A DNA stretch of 48,174 nucleotides from a virus, in IMG/VR virus record IMGVR_UViG_3300042484_001549, positions 1 to 48,174 of that record; one strand, written 5' to 3'. A program made the position numbers and the translations under genes. Position 1 is the stretch's first letter; the number at the start of each line of letters is the position of its first letter. Shown here one piece after another: positions 32,183-39,798 of this stretch. The notes below the pieces were generated by a model that saw nothing but the letters and a program-made list of their open reading frames with translations, made no database searches and had not been told where the DNA came from.

Positions 32183-32565
32183 TATAGTGTGTAATTACCT
32201 GTTTTTGTTTCATTATCTTGGTCGTTAACCAATTTCTCAAGTAGGTCTCTATCATCGTCAGATAAGGTTAATTTACCAAATCCTTTATCTCCACTACCAC
32301 CTGTACTTCCAGACTGTTTTAACAATACTCCCTGTAGTTTTACTAATGATATCTTTTTTTCAGTACAATCATTAAGTATCTTTTGTTGTTCCTTAATGAC
32401 TGGTCCAATTACACTCATATCTTCAGCGTCTTTCATGAAAGTTAACATCTTCTTTGTAATCAAAGAAGCCGTATTCTTTTGTTCTACGATGTCATTATAG
32501 ATTTCCTGCATTAAAGCTAACGCGGAATCCATCTCTAATGATATTAAATTTTTTCTAGGTCTCAT
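32182..32565 (-). CDS. small helical protein next to the sigma factor
   Basis: A 127-residue helical, charged protein (LALMQEIYNDIVEQKNTASL, then DRDLLEKLVNDQDNETK). The stop overlaps the start of the 627-residue gene by one base. The start at 32565 is 20 bases beyond the sigma gene's end and is directly preceded by TATTTATA. The role is probably tail assembly by operon context; a link to the sigma factor is not supported. Confidence 0.6.
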   Translation of the reverse strand: MRPRKNLISLEMDSALALMQEIYNDIVEQKNTASLITKKMLTFMKDAEDMSVIGPVIKEQQKILNDCTEKKISLVKLQGVLLKQSGSTGGSGDKGFGKLTLSDDDRDLLEKLVNDQDNETKTGNYTL

Positions 32566-32568
32566 CTA

Positions 32569-32576
32569 TATAAATA
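32569..32576 (-). promoter_or_regulatory. late-promoter-like TATTTATA
   Basis: On the minus strand TATTTATA (32576-32569) ends 3 bases before the ATG at 32565. It probably starts the baseplate operon 32565-28563 and separates it from the sigma factor gene upstream. Confidence 0.55.
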
Positions 32577-32585
32577 GAGTTTTTA

Positions 32586-33284
32586 TTAATTTATGAAATT
32601 AAAAAGTATACCATCGTACATTTTTTTAAATTTCTTAATTGCAACCCTAATTTCTTTAGTTGATAATGATGTCATTTCTCTCAATGACAGGAGGATTAGA
32701 TTTTTATTAAACTTATTACCTTCTCCAACTTCAAATATTTTGTCAAAATTACTGAAAATCTCAAGTAACGCATACCCGAGCTTTTGTTCGTTTACGTTCA
32801 AATCCTCCTTTTCCATGAACTCCTCCAAATTAGTTGTAAGTTTAATGATAACATCCTTATAATCTAAGGGTGTGTGGTCAATAACATACGTTAAATCGGG
32901 TCTCTCTTCGATATCCGAGGATATGTCATCATAGGACACCGTTCTATTCTGGTCTTTTTGGTCTTTCTGTATCGCTCCCATAAGGTAGTTTTTACAGATG
33001 GTTCCAAAATAAGAATAAGCTTTGTAGTTCTTAGTATGGTCGAATTTATTAATTTTAGTAATAAGAAAGGACATTGTATCTGTATGTAAATCTATAAATT
33101 CAAAGTCTTTTCTATATAGTTTGTATCTTCTTATGATACTTTCAACCATGATTGTGAGAGGTTCTCTTAAATATTCATTGAATATCTTGTTGCGTTCCGC
33201 GTCGTCAGTACTTTCTAAGTAATTAACTACCGCCTTTTCTTGGTCCTCCCCAAAATAGATTTTTTGGGTTCTGGGTCTTGGCAT
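32586..33284 (-). CDS. late-transcription sigma factor (gp55-like)
   Basis: A 232-residue protein with sigma region 2 features. A helix (EPLTIMVESIIRRYKLYR) is followed by FDHTKNYKAYSYFGTICKNY at 81-100 and LMGAIQKDQKDQNR. This is the core-binding and -10-recognition layout of sigma-70 family proteins and agrees with T4 gp55 (185 residues). The last third (NLILLSLREMTSLSTKEIRV) is helical. T4 gp55 directs the host RNA polymerase to TATAAATA late promoters. The repeated TATTTATA sites in this window are therefore its candidate target (inference). It lies in the same string as the glycosyltransferases, and its stop lies just before the baseplate promoter. Confidence 0.85.
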   Translation of the reverse strand: MPRPRTQKIYFGEDQEKAVVNYLESTDDAERNKIFNEYLREPLTIMVESIIRRYKLYRKDFEFIDLHTDTMSFLITKINKFDHTKNYKAYSYFGTICKNYLMGAIQKDQKDQNRTVSYDDISSDIEERPDLTYVIDHTPLDYKDVIIKLTTNLEEFMEKEDLNVNEQKLGYALLEIFSNFDKIFEVGEGNKFNKNLILLSLREMTSLSTKEIRVAIKKFKKMYDGILFNFIN

Positions 33285-34072
33285 TAAGCTTTAGTATATA
33301 ATATCTCACGTTTATTTTTAAAGAAAAATTCTTTCTTTGCAGTATCCAACCAAAATTTTACCTCATCTTCATCTAACTTAATTTTGTCATCATTTTTATA
33401 TGACCAAAATAATGAATTCTCTCTAAAGTTAACGTGTTGATATCCGATTTTAGGGATACCCATAACTTTAACTCCATTATGTGTTAATCTTAATAATAAC
33501 TCATAACTGAATGTCAATTTAAGGTTATCCTTAAATGAACCGTTTTCTTTAATCACTTCAGTTTTATATAGTCCACCACTTGTTTGGTAATTTTGATATT
33601 CTAAAAGAACTTCATTGTCTAAGTAACCTTGAGTTTCGGTAAATCCATAAGCCCATACAGATTCATTCGTAAAACTTAAAAACGAACCCTCAACATTTAC
33701 GTCCTTAACAATTGGTAAGAATACGTCAACGTCTTTATAGTTATGTGCATATTCACTAACGGCAGTTAACCAAACTTTAGTGTATTCGTCATCCATCTCT
33801 AAAATTGAAAACCATTCGGTGTCACATTTTGTGATACCTAAATTAACTTGACTTGTAAAATCAGTTTGATTTGTGGTATTTTCAATAAAGTTAATCTCTA
33901 ACTTATCACTCAATCCTAAATCAACTAATTGAGATTTTAATTTTTTTGGGGATACAATTGATAGTTTTACGTCATTATGGAAATCTTCAACAGAATCAAC
34001 TGCATTTTTCAACATAATAATGTCGTCCTCATCTAATTTATGTACGGGTAAAAGTATTGTTATTTTTTTCAT
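33284..34072 (-). CDS. GT2-like glycosyltransferase
   Basis: A 262-residue protein with the GT-A start (ITILLPVHKLDEDDIIMLKN), a middle with LGITKCDTEWFSILEMDDEY that includes the acidic DxD-type metal motif, and a later TFSYELLLRLTHNGVKVMG region. It is likely a transferase that adds a sugar from a nucleotide donor to phage DNA, a virion protein or a host glycan. It is cytoplasmic, with no membrane segment. Its start is 1 base from the GT-B gene upstream, and its stop overlaps the sigma factor start, so sugar and late-sigma genes are in one transcript. Confidence 0.8.
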   Translation of the reverse strand: MKKITILLPVHKLDEDDIIMLKNAVDSVEDFHNDVKLSIVSPKKLKSQLVDLGLSDKLEINFIENTTNQTDFTSQVNLGITKCDTEWFSILEMDDEYTKVWLTAVSEYAHNYKDVDVFLPIVKDVNVEGSFLSFTNESVWAYGFTETQGYLDNEVLLEYQNYQTSGGLYKTEVIKENGSFKDNLKLTFSYELLLRLTHNGVKVMGIPKIGYQHVNFRENSLFWSYKNDDKIKLDEDEVKFWLDTAKKEFFFKNKREILYTKA

Positions 34073-34073
34073 G

Positions 34074-35141
34074 TTATACAGTTTCTTCTTGTTTTAAATT
34101 TGTTAATGCGGTTTTTATTGATTCCGTTCTAATTGAAATTAATGAACTAAACACCGATAGTGTTTTACTGTTATGATTTTCTTTTGAATACGGAATAACA
34201 GTTGATTTCATTTTATCTTTAACCTCTTCAGTTAATTCAACACCTTCCAACCAAGCTAAAATGTATGTTGCTAAAATGTCAACTAATTTATTAATGTCAT
34301 AGGTCCATAATCCATTTTCGTCCATCCAATCTGGTTCTGAATTAGGTATTTTACCAACAACTGGAACACCACATTTCATTGATTCTAACGGAAAGGTTCC
34401 GAAAGTACTTTCATCGTCAACCCAAACGGATACCATACATTCTTTTAACGCATCTGAAAATTCAGTATATGTCATTTGAACCATGTCTCTAAAAGTTATC
34501 CAACGTAATTGTGGGTATTTTAAATAAAATTCTGAAATTAATTTTCTGTGAATTAATCTGTCTCTGCAACTAATTGCAACAAACGGTTTAATTGTATTTT
34601 CACTTGGAGTAAAATTCTCACCAATAAATGGTGGAATGATATGAACTAAACTTTCAGGGAAATATTCTAAGATATATTTCTTAGATTCTTCGGTTGTGGT
34701 AATTGCTTTATCAAAACCATAGTCACTCCATTTACTACCAATCGATAACGTTTCAAAAATATAGTCTTTTTGTTGTACTAAAATTACTTTAACAGACTTA
34801 ACGTTTGTTAATTGTGGTAAAACATTTGAATAGTGTTCTGGCACTACGATGACATCGTCAACCATAATCTCAATTTTATCATCCTTAATTGAAACTACAT
34901 CCAATTTAAGATATTCTTCAGTCAACCAATTTTGTACACCTGTGTACGTTTTATCTTCAACTAAGATTTTGGCGTTATATCCATTTTCTTTCAATACAAG
35001 GGCCATGTCATAAATATTTTTTACGGATGCTCTTGGATTGTTCTTAGTGTCATAAGTTAGAAAGTAAATTATACTTTCCTTATTTTCGAGTCTACCTAAT
35101 GCCGACTCTAATTTTTCAATGTTTGTTTGATTTTTGCTCAT
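34074..35141 (-). CDS. GT-B fold glycosyltransferase (GT4-like)
   Basis: A 355-residue protein. The N-terminal Rossmann part (YDMALVLKENGYNAKILVED, then VIVVPEHYSNVLPQL) is followed by the C-terminal donor-binding half with FGTFPLESMKCGVPVVGKIP at about 243-262. The Glu within FPLE is the usual GT4 donor contact. It likely transfers a sugar from a nucleotide donor. The start overlaps the upstream stop as ATGA and the next gene is another glycosyltransferase, so two sugar transfers in series are plausible. Acceptor unknown. Confidence 0.8.
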   Translation of the reverse strand: MSKNQTNIEKLESALGRLENKESIIYFLTYDTKNNPRASVKNIYDMALVLKENGYNAKILVEDKTYTGVQNWLTEEYLKLDVVSIKDDKIEIMVDDVIVVPEHYSNVLPQLTNVKSVKVILVQQKDYIFETLSIGSKWSDYGFDKAITTTEESKKYILEYFPESLVHIIPPFIGENFTPSENTIKPFVAISCRDRLIHRKLISEFYLKYPQLRWITFRDMVQMTYTEFSDALKECMVSVWVDDESTFGTFPLESMKCGVPVVGKIPNSEPDWMDENGLWTYDINKLVDILATYILAWLEGVELTEEVKDKMKSTVIPYSKENHNSKTLSVFSSLISIRTESIKTALTNLKQEETV

Positions 35142-35413
35142 TCTTCGATTAAGATTTCGTTTTTTAATAGTGTATTAAATGCCAATTTAAAAGATAGTGA
35201 CATTTCATTGGTGGCAAACGCCCCCATCTGTTCGTCAATTTCTTGATATTCTGACAATATTCTTTCTAAACACATTTTTATTATTTCATACTTGAATATG
35301 TTTATTTCAGTTGCTTGGGTTCCGTCTTCGTCAATGACAGTTTCATTTGTTTTACATTTCTCAGTAATTGAGTCAATGTCGACGTAATAATATTTTCCGA
35401 GGATTTCAACCAT
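35138..35413 (-). CDS. unknown 91-residue protein overlapping the HAD-like gene
   Basis: A 91-residue protein (MVEILGKYYYVDIDSITEKC, then NIFKYEIIKMCLERILSEYQ, then ATNEMSLSFKLAFNTLLKNE). It has the look of a genuine folded alpha/beta protein, but 112 bases of its 5' end overlap the 3' end of the next upstream gene in another frame. If the overlap is wrong, a shorter version from the internal Met at residue 47 would avoid most of it. ATGA overlap with the glycosyltransferase downstream supports the reading frame. Function unknown. Confidence 0.6.
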   Translation of the reverse strand: MVEILGKYYYVDIDSITEKCKTNETVIDEDGTQATEINIFKYEIIKMCLERILSEYQEIDEQMGAFATNEMSLSFKLAFNTLLKNEILIEE

Positions 35414-35985
35414 GATGTTTCTATTTCAGTTAATTTATTAATTTCTAATGGATTAGTAAAGTGTTCATTATACTTGGTGTTAAATTTCACCACTTTTTTA
35501 TTCTTTGGACATGATTGGATTATGTTTAAACTATCGGTAATCCATAAATCACAATTTTTCCAAGCAGAATCTAAGTTTTCTGTTTTTACAAATTTAATAT
35601 TATCACCTAAATAACCATTTTTGGAAAGAAAAAATAAAGTTGCGGGTTTCGCTTTACCTAACTCGTCCAAACCAACAAGAGTTATGTTATGTTCTTTATT
35701 TTCGTACAATAATTTGTTTAAATCGGTAAAAGTTGTGGAGTAACTAATCCCCGCATGTCCAAATATTTCTATTGGATATTCCATAAACAAAAAAAACTCA
35801 TACTCGTCCCTTGATTGGAACTTGTAGGAGTTTAATAAGTTATTATTTAATATAGGTTTAGTTACCCCATATTCAAAATCGGTTTCATTTTCAGTTTCCG
35901 ATACGATAAATGATTCACCGTAGTGATAGTCAAATTTTTGTATTGTGTTTCTTAAAACACCATCAATACTAATGTATACTTCCAT
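35302..35985 (-). CDS. HAD-like protein with altered first motif
   Basis: A 227-residue protein; the ATG at 35985 gives MEVYISIDGVLRNTIQKFDY and is preferred to one 15 bases upstream. The start resembles HAD motif I (hhhhDxDGT/V), but the nucleophilic first Asp is Ser here (SIDG). The later parts ITLVGLDELGK, PATLFFLSKNGYLGDNIKFV and LWITDSLN fit motifs II-IV of HAD phosphatases loosely. It may be an inactive HAD fold, or the family match may be wrong. It overlaps the next gene by 112 bases. It lies between PhoH and the glycosyltransferases. Confidence 0.6.
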   Translation of the reverse strand: MEVYISIDGVLRNTIQKFDYHYGESFIVSETENETDFEYGVTKPILNNNLLNSYKFQSRDEYEFFLFMEYPIEIFGHAGISYSTTFTDLNKLLYENKEHNITLVGLDELGKAKPATLFFLSKNGYLGDNIKFVKTENLDSAWKNCDLWITDSLNIIQSCPKNKKVVKFNTKYNEHFTNPLEINKLTEIETSWLKSSENIITSTLTQLLRNVKQMKLSLTKTEPKQLK

Positions 35986-36022
35986 AAAAGAAATATACAA
36001 TCAAATATGTTATAAGTAAACC

Positions 36023-36751
36023 CTAATCGTATCTATTAAGGATTTCCGATATGATTGGATTTCTGACGATGTCTTCCATACCAAATTCAAATACTCCAAT
36101 ACCTCTAACGTCACCTAATCTTTTCTTAGCATCGTACAAACCTGATTTCGTTTTATCTTTATATTTGTCAGATTGTTCTAAATCTCCCGAAAGGAAAAAC
36201 TTTGAATTATAACCAATACGAGTCAATAATAATTTAATCTGAGATGGTGTTGCATTTTGTGCTTCTTCGAAAACAAGAATAGTGTTATCCACATTCCATC
36301 CTCTCATGTACGCCAATGCCGCGACTTCAATATATCCCTCATCTTTCAATTGCTCTCTCGCCTCTTTACCGATTATCTTATTTAACAAATAATACGATGG
36401 GTATATGTAAGGGTCTAATTTTTCTTCTAAACCACCTGGTAATGAACCTAATTTTTCTTCAGCTTCTACTGCAGGTCTAACGATTATTATTTTTTCATAT
36501 TTGTTATCGTTATCATGTAATAAATCTACTGCTCTTTTCATTGCTATGTATGATTTACCAACCCCGGCAGGTCCAAAACATAATGTAATTTGATTTTCAC
36601 CTAAAATGTTCCAATATTTTTCTTGGTTACTAGTTAAGAATTTCTCTTTTGGTTTTTTAATGATTTCTCTAATTCTGTCCTTATGTGAAATCTTTCTTTC
36701 TTCAACAACCACTGTGGGTTTTTGTCTACTAACTTTAGGTTTTACGCTCAA
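36023..36751 (-). CDS. phoH: PhoH-like ATPase
   Basis: A 242-residue P-loop ATPase: Walker A GPAGVGKS at 60-67, the family segment IIVRPAVEAEEKLGSLPGGL at 89-108, Walker B TILVFEEAQNATP at about 157-169, and SGDLEQSD, as in PhoH/RecD-like helicase-type NTPases. PhoH is very common in marine phages; reported activities are RNA- or nucleotide-linked ATP hydrolysis, but the phage role is not settled. The N-terminus has a 40-residue basic leader. Preceded by TATTTATA at 36792-36785. Confidence 0.92.
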   Translation of the reverse strand: MSVKPKVSRQKPTVVVEERKISHKDRIREIIKKPKEKFLTSNQEKYWNILGENQITLCFGPAGVGKSYIAMKRAVDLLHDNDNKYEKIIIVRPAVEAEEKLGSLPGGLEEKLDPYIYPSYYLLNKIIGKEAREQLKDEGYIEVAALAYMRGWNVDNTILVFEEAQNATPSQIKLLLTRIGYNSKFFLSGDLEQSDKYKDKTKSGLYDAKKRLGDVRGIGVFEFGMEDIVRNPIISEILNRYD

Positions 36752-36784
36752 AATGTGTTTTTTAGTTTCTTATTATTATTAACC

Positions 36785-36792
36785 TATAAATA
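36785..36792 (-). promoter_or_regulatory. late-promoter-like TATTTATA
   Basis: On the minus strand TATTTATA (36792-36785), in the 44-base gap after the dUTPase stop, 33 bases before the PhoH start at 36751. The following G matches the extended form TATTTATAG. Confidence 0.5.
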
Positions 36793-36795
36793 TCA

Positions 36796-37413
36796 TCAAT
36801 TACCGGTTGAGCCGAACCCACCATCACCTCTTTCTGTGTCTGATAGTTCCTCACTTTCAACCATACTGACTTTAGGGTAAGGTAAAATAATGATTTGAGA
36901 CCCTCTATCCCCAACTACATATTTATCTGAAGAATCACCTTTCAACCAACTTGTTTTTTTGAATGTTGCTTGTATTTCCCCTCTATATCCACTATCGATT
37001 ACTCCCACACAATTAGTTAATGATAGGTCATATTTTCTAACGGATGAACGAGGAAAAACTAATCCAACATAATTTTTAGGTATTTCTAATGCAATACCAA
37101 AACCGTATGTAACATCGGTGGTGGTTTCCGAAATAATACTTGTTATTGTTAAATCCATTCCAGCATCTCCATCTTTTGAATATGTTGGGATGACTGCGTT
37201 TGCGTCTAACTTTTTAACTTTAACTTTTAATAAACCACCTAAAGCGACTTCATTATTTTTAACTAATTCAGATTGAACATCATTTGATAATCCTCCCAAT
37301 ACTTTATTTAATTGAGTCATAAAATCTGACTCGTCAATGTCATCATCATCACTTAATTGTTCATCTAAATCTTGTAGTTTTTTCAAATAGTTTTCGATAT
37401 CACCTTTATCCAT
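36796..37413 (-). CDS. dut: dUTPase with N-terminal extension
   Basis: A 205-residue dUTP diphosphatase; the usual monomer is about 145-155, so the first 60 residues (acidic, helical, KKLQDLDEQLSDDDDIDESD) are extra. Motifs: DAGMDL at 83-88, PRSSVRKYDL at 121-130, GVIDSGYRGEI at 137-147, a region before the end, and the C-terminal Gly-rich arm RGDGGFGSTGN. It hydrolyses dUTP to dUMP, keeping uracil out of DNA and feeding dTMP. The extension may bind a partner. It overlaps the upstream gene by 8 bases. Confidence 0.9.
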   Translation of the reverse strand: MDKGDIENYLKKLQDLDEQLSDDDDIDESDFMTQLNKVLGGLSNDVQSELVKNNEVALGGLLKVKVKKLDANAVIPTYSKDGDAGMDLTITSIISETTTDVTYGFGIALEIPKNYVGLVFPRSSVRKYDLSLTNCVGVIDSGYRGEIQATFKKTSWLKGDSSDKYVVGDRGSQIIILPYPKVSMVESEELSDTERGDGGFGSTGN

Positions 37414-37630
37414 TTTGACTAACTTTTTTTTCTATAATCCATTTATCTAACTTCTTAATTCTGTCTTTTAAGTCGTTATCTTGAGGTCTTAAACAACACT
37501 CCACGAATATGTCCGTTACTCGTTGTAATTCCTCAAATGTAACCATGACACCAACCGTACTAAGGTACTCTAATGCCATTTTACTTTGTGATTGACGCAT
37601 AATTTGTATGTCTCTACTGTGAAATTCCAT
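37406..37630 (-). CDS. small conserved-looking helical protein
   Basis: A 74-residue protein (QSQSKMALEYLSTVGVMVTF, then EELQRVTDIFVECCLRPQD, then LKDRIKKLDKWIIEKK). It is helical, with two adjacent Cys. It overlaps the dUTPase start and lies between it and another small protein, so it is part of the nucleotide-metabolism string. I recall similar short proteins in other marine phages but no function. Confidence 0.6.
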   Translation of the reverse strand: MEFHSRDIQIMRQSQSKMALEYLSTVGVMVTFEELQRVTDIFVECCLRPQDNDLKDRIKKLDKWIIEKKVSQNG

Positions 37631-37654
37631 AATACGGTTGGTGTTTAGGGTTTA

Positions 37655-37888
37655 TTAATTTTTGTAATACTCTGGTGTGTTTTTACTATCGATAACACAT
37701 TCGATGGCCATTTTGCCGACGGAAATACTTTCACTTGAGCGTGTATCTCCTGCTCTGTACTTAGATGCCACTATTGTTGCTTCTTCTACTGATTCAGCTT
37801 CGATAATGTATTTGTACTTTTTAACTCGTGGGTTACCTTCTCTGTCCAATTGTTCTGACTCGTAACCGATTGTAACTAAATAATGCAT
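37655..37888 (-). CDS. small unknown alpha/beta protein
   Basis: A 77-residue protein (MHYLVTIGYESEQL, then KYKYIIEAESVEEATIVASK, then ISVGKMAIECVIDSK). Two strands, a helix with ESVEEA and two more strands recall small DUF4494-type proteins of Bacteroidota, though I am not certain. It starts 11 bases after the glycosyltransferase at 37900. Function unknown. Confidence 0.6.
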   Translation of the reverse strand: MHYLVTIGYESEQLDREGNPRVKKYKYIIEAESVEEATIVASKYRAGDTRSSESISVGKMAIECVIDSKNTPEYYKN

Positions 37889-37899
37889 AATTGTTTGTT

Positions 37900-39126
37900 T
37901 TAATTGTTAATAATTGATTTAATAAATTCTACTCTATCTTTACATACTTTTTTCATTGAGTATGTGTCTTTTACTGTTTCATATAATCGATTTCCTAAAT
38001 CTTCAATCATGTTTGGATTATCGACTAACTTCTTCATGTGTTTTGCCCATTCTTTATGGTTTCTATTTTTGTCCACCAATAGTCCATTACCGTTATCGTT
38101 AAATTTACCTTCATTAACGGCACTTATAATGTCCATAGTATATGGGTCAGATTCACTTGCAATTACCGCTTTTTTATGGAACCCTGCCTCGATAATTTTT
38201 AATTGTGATTTATTACCATTGAAGGTTGAGGGAACCAACGGAGCCAAAGATACATCAAAATGATTATAATTCAATGCGTATTTTGAAATTGGCATTGTCC
38301 ATCTTCTTCTATATGGTAAATCAATGTCATTATATTCCTCTTCTTTAAATGAACTAAGAAATTTTAAATATTCTTCGTCTATTGCTCTGTAATTGTCGGT
38401 GAAGATTTTTTCATATTGAAACCAAACTGTTTCATGTGGTTTAATGTCTCTTTGTCGTCTTTGACCTTGTTCATTAACTTCCGTTACAGTACCTCTTAAG
38501 TCAAACCCACATAAAACAAATTGAACCTTGTCTTTATGTGAAGAATATACTGAATTGATTCCACTTGTCATCAAATCTAAATCATGAAAATGGGAAGAAC
38601 CTCCTAACCAACCAAATCTAACTTTATCGGATTTTGTGGGATTAGGTTTGTATTGCGATTCAGTTTCATCGATAGCGTTTGGAAAAACGTGAACATTGTT
38701 TAACCCGAGTCTTGATTTGATTGTGTTTCTGAATATTGGTGTGGTTACGGTAATGTAATCGGCAGATTTTAATAGTTGAACTTTTTTCTTTGGTGTTCCC
38801 GATTTAACAATTTGTACGTGCATTGGGTGTCTGAAATCAGGTTCCCAATAGTCATCATTATCTACTATTGTTATAATTCCTTTTTTCTTTAACCATTCAA
38901 TTCTTTCGATATTTCTTTCGAACTCAGAACTTGAATGTATAAAGCTATGAAAAACTACAATGTCGTAATTTTCAAACTCCTTATCATCATCGGGTACATT
39001 GGATTTTATATCTATGTGAAAATCTTCACCATAGTTTTCCTGAATAAACGTGTACGGACCTAAAATTCTAAATTTACCAACTCCATGTGAATCGGAGGGT
39101 ATTGCTAATATTCGTATTTTTGACAT
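37900..39126 (-). CDS. GT-B fold glycosyltransferase (GT4-like)
   Basis: A 408-residue protein: N-terminal Rossmann part (RILAIPSDSHGVGKFRILGP, then YDIVVFHSFIH), a linker with HVFPNAID (typical GT4), the middle VRFGWLGGSSHFHDLDLM, and a donor site with SQLKIIEAGFHKKAVIASES. The Glu in IIEAG is the family donor contact. It is the third glycosyltransferase in 6 kb. Unlike its neighbours it has a host-type promoter upstream, so it may be expressed early, as expected for enzymes that modify host or phage DNA or surface glycans. Acceptor unknown. Confidence 0.82.
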   Translation of the reverse strand: MSKIRILAIPSDSHGVGKFRILGPYTFIQENYGEDFHIDIKSNVPDDDKEFENYDIVVFHSFIHSSSEFERNIERIEWLKKKGIITIVDNDDYWEPDFRHPMHVQIVKSGTPKKKVQLLKSADYITVTTPIFRNTIKSRLGLNNVHVFPNAIDETESQYKPNPTKSDKVRFGWLGGSSHFHDLDLMTSGINSVYSSHKDKVQFVLCGFDLRGTVTEVNEQGQRRQRDIKPHETVWFQYEKIFTDNYRAIDEEYLKFLSSFKEEEYNDIDLPYRRRWTMPISKYALNYNHFDVSLAPLVPSTFNGNKSQLKIIEAGFHKKAVIASESDPYTMDIISAVNEGKFNDNGNGLLVDKNRNHKEWAKHMKKLVDNPNMIEDLGNRLYETVKDTYSMKKVCKDRVEFIKSIINN

Positions 39127-39144
39127 ATAATTCTTTATCTAATT

Positions 39145-39176
39145 AAAATATAGACAAAAAATTCCATTAAATCAAA
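39145..39176 (-). promoter_or_regulatory. host-type promoter before the glycosyltransferase
   Basis: On the minus strand TTTG (39176-39173), 20 bases, TATATTTT (39152-39145), one mismatch to TAnnTTTG. The leader to the ATG at 39126 would be about 14 bases. Confidence 0.5.
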
Positions 39177-39178
39177 TA

Positions 39179-39778
39179 TTATTTAGATTTATTTACACCA
39201 GTAATTTTACCTTTAAAGATTGAATCTCCAACCTTTAGTACTAAATTTTCGTTGATTGATTGTGTTGTAGACGCGGATAAAATCTGATTTAACTTTTCAT
39301 CCATAACCTTTCTAACGGTATTTTCAATTAGGGTGGCAATTGCGTTCATGTCAATATTACCACTAACTTGTTGAGTTGATTTTTTAGGTTGTGGAGGTCT
39401 TGCGGCAGCATTTTCAGCTTCCATTAATCTTTTTGCTCCTTTAACGAAATCCATGTCTAATGTATCACTAAGGGATATTTGTGATATTGGGTTTTCCATC
39501 ATTGCTTTTTTAATTGCGTCGGGTAATTTAGAATTTTGAATTCTATCAGCATTCATCGGTTGACTAACTGACCTCATATTTGGGGTAGACTGTGTTGATG
39601 GGACTTGTACTGGAATTTCATCATAATCGTCATAATCATCATTACGATTAATCATACTTTCATCTATGTTTCCTTTCTGATAATTACCAGAATCAACTTT
39701 ATTTAATACCTTTTTTGCCTGTACTAATCTTTGCATCAAGTCATTTGATGTAATTGGGCCGTTATTTAATTGTGACAT
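39179..39778 (-). CDS. virion-type protein, unknown
   Basis: A 199-residue protein with a helical N-terminus, a long disordered Asn/Asp/Ser/Pro-rich middle (about 40-135) and a C-terminal part (NIDMNAIATLIENTVRKVMD, then LVLKVGDSIFKGKITGVNKS) that looks like a small beta-barrel or SH3-like end. The start lies 2 bases from a TATTTAGA variant. It lies in the string of unknown structural proteins 39179-42625. Function unknown. Confidence 0.6.
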   Translation of the reverse strand: MSQLNNGPITSNDLMQRLVQAKKVLNKVDSGNYQKGNIDESMINRNDDYDDYDEIPVQVPSTQSTPNMRSVSQPMNADRIQNSKLPDAIKKAMMENPISQISLSDTLDMDFVKGAKRLMEAENAAARPPQPKKSTQQVSGNIDMNAIATLIENTVRKVMDEKLNQILSASTTQSINENLVLKVGDSIFKGKITGVNKSK

Positions 39779-39780
39779 AT

Positions 39781-39788
39781 TCTAAATA
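39781..39788 (-). promoter_or_regulatory. late-promoter-like TATTTAGA (variant)
   Basis: On the minus strand TATTTAGA (39788-39781), 2 bases before the ATG at 39778. One mismatch; listed because of its position. Confidence 0.3.
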
Positions 39789-39798
39789 TATTTTAAAA

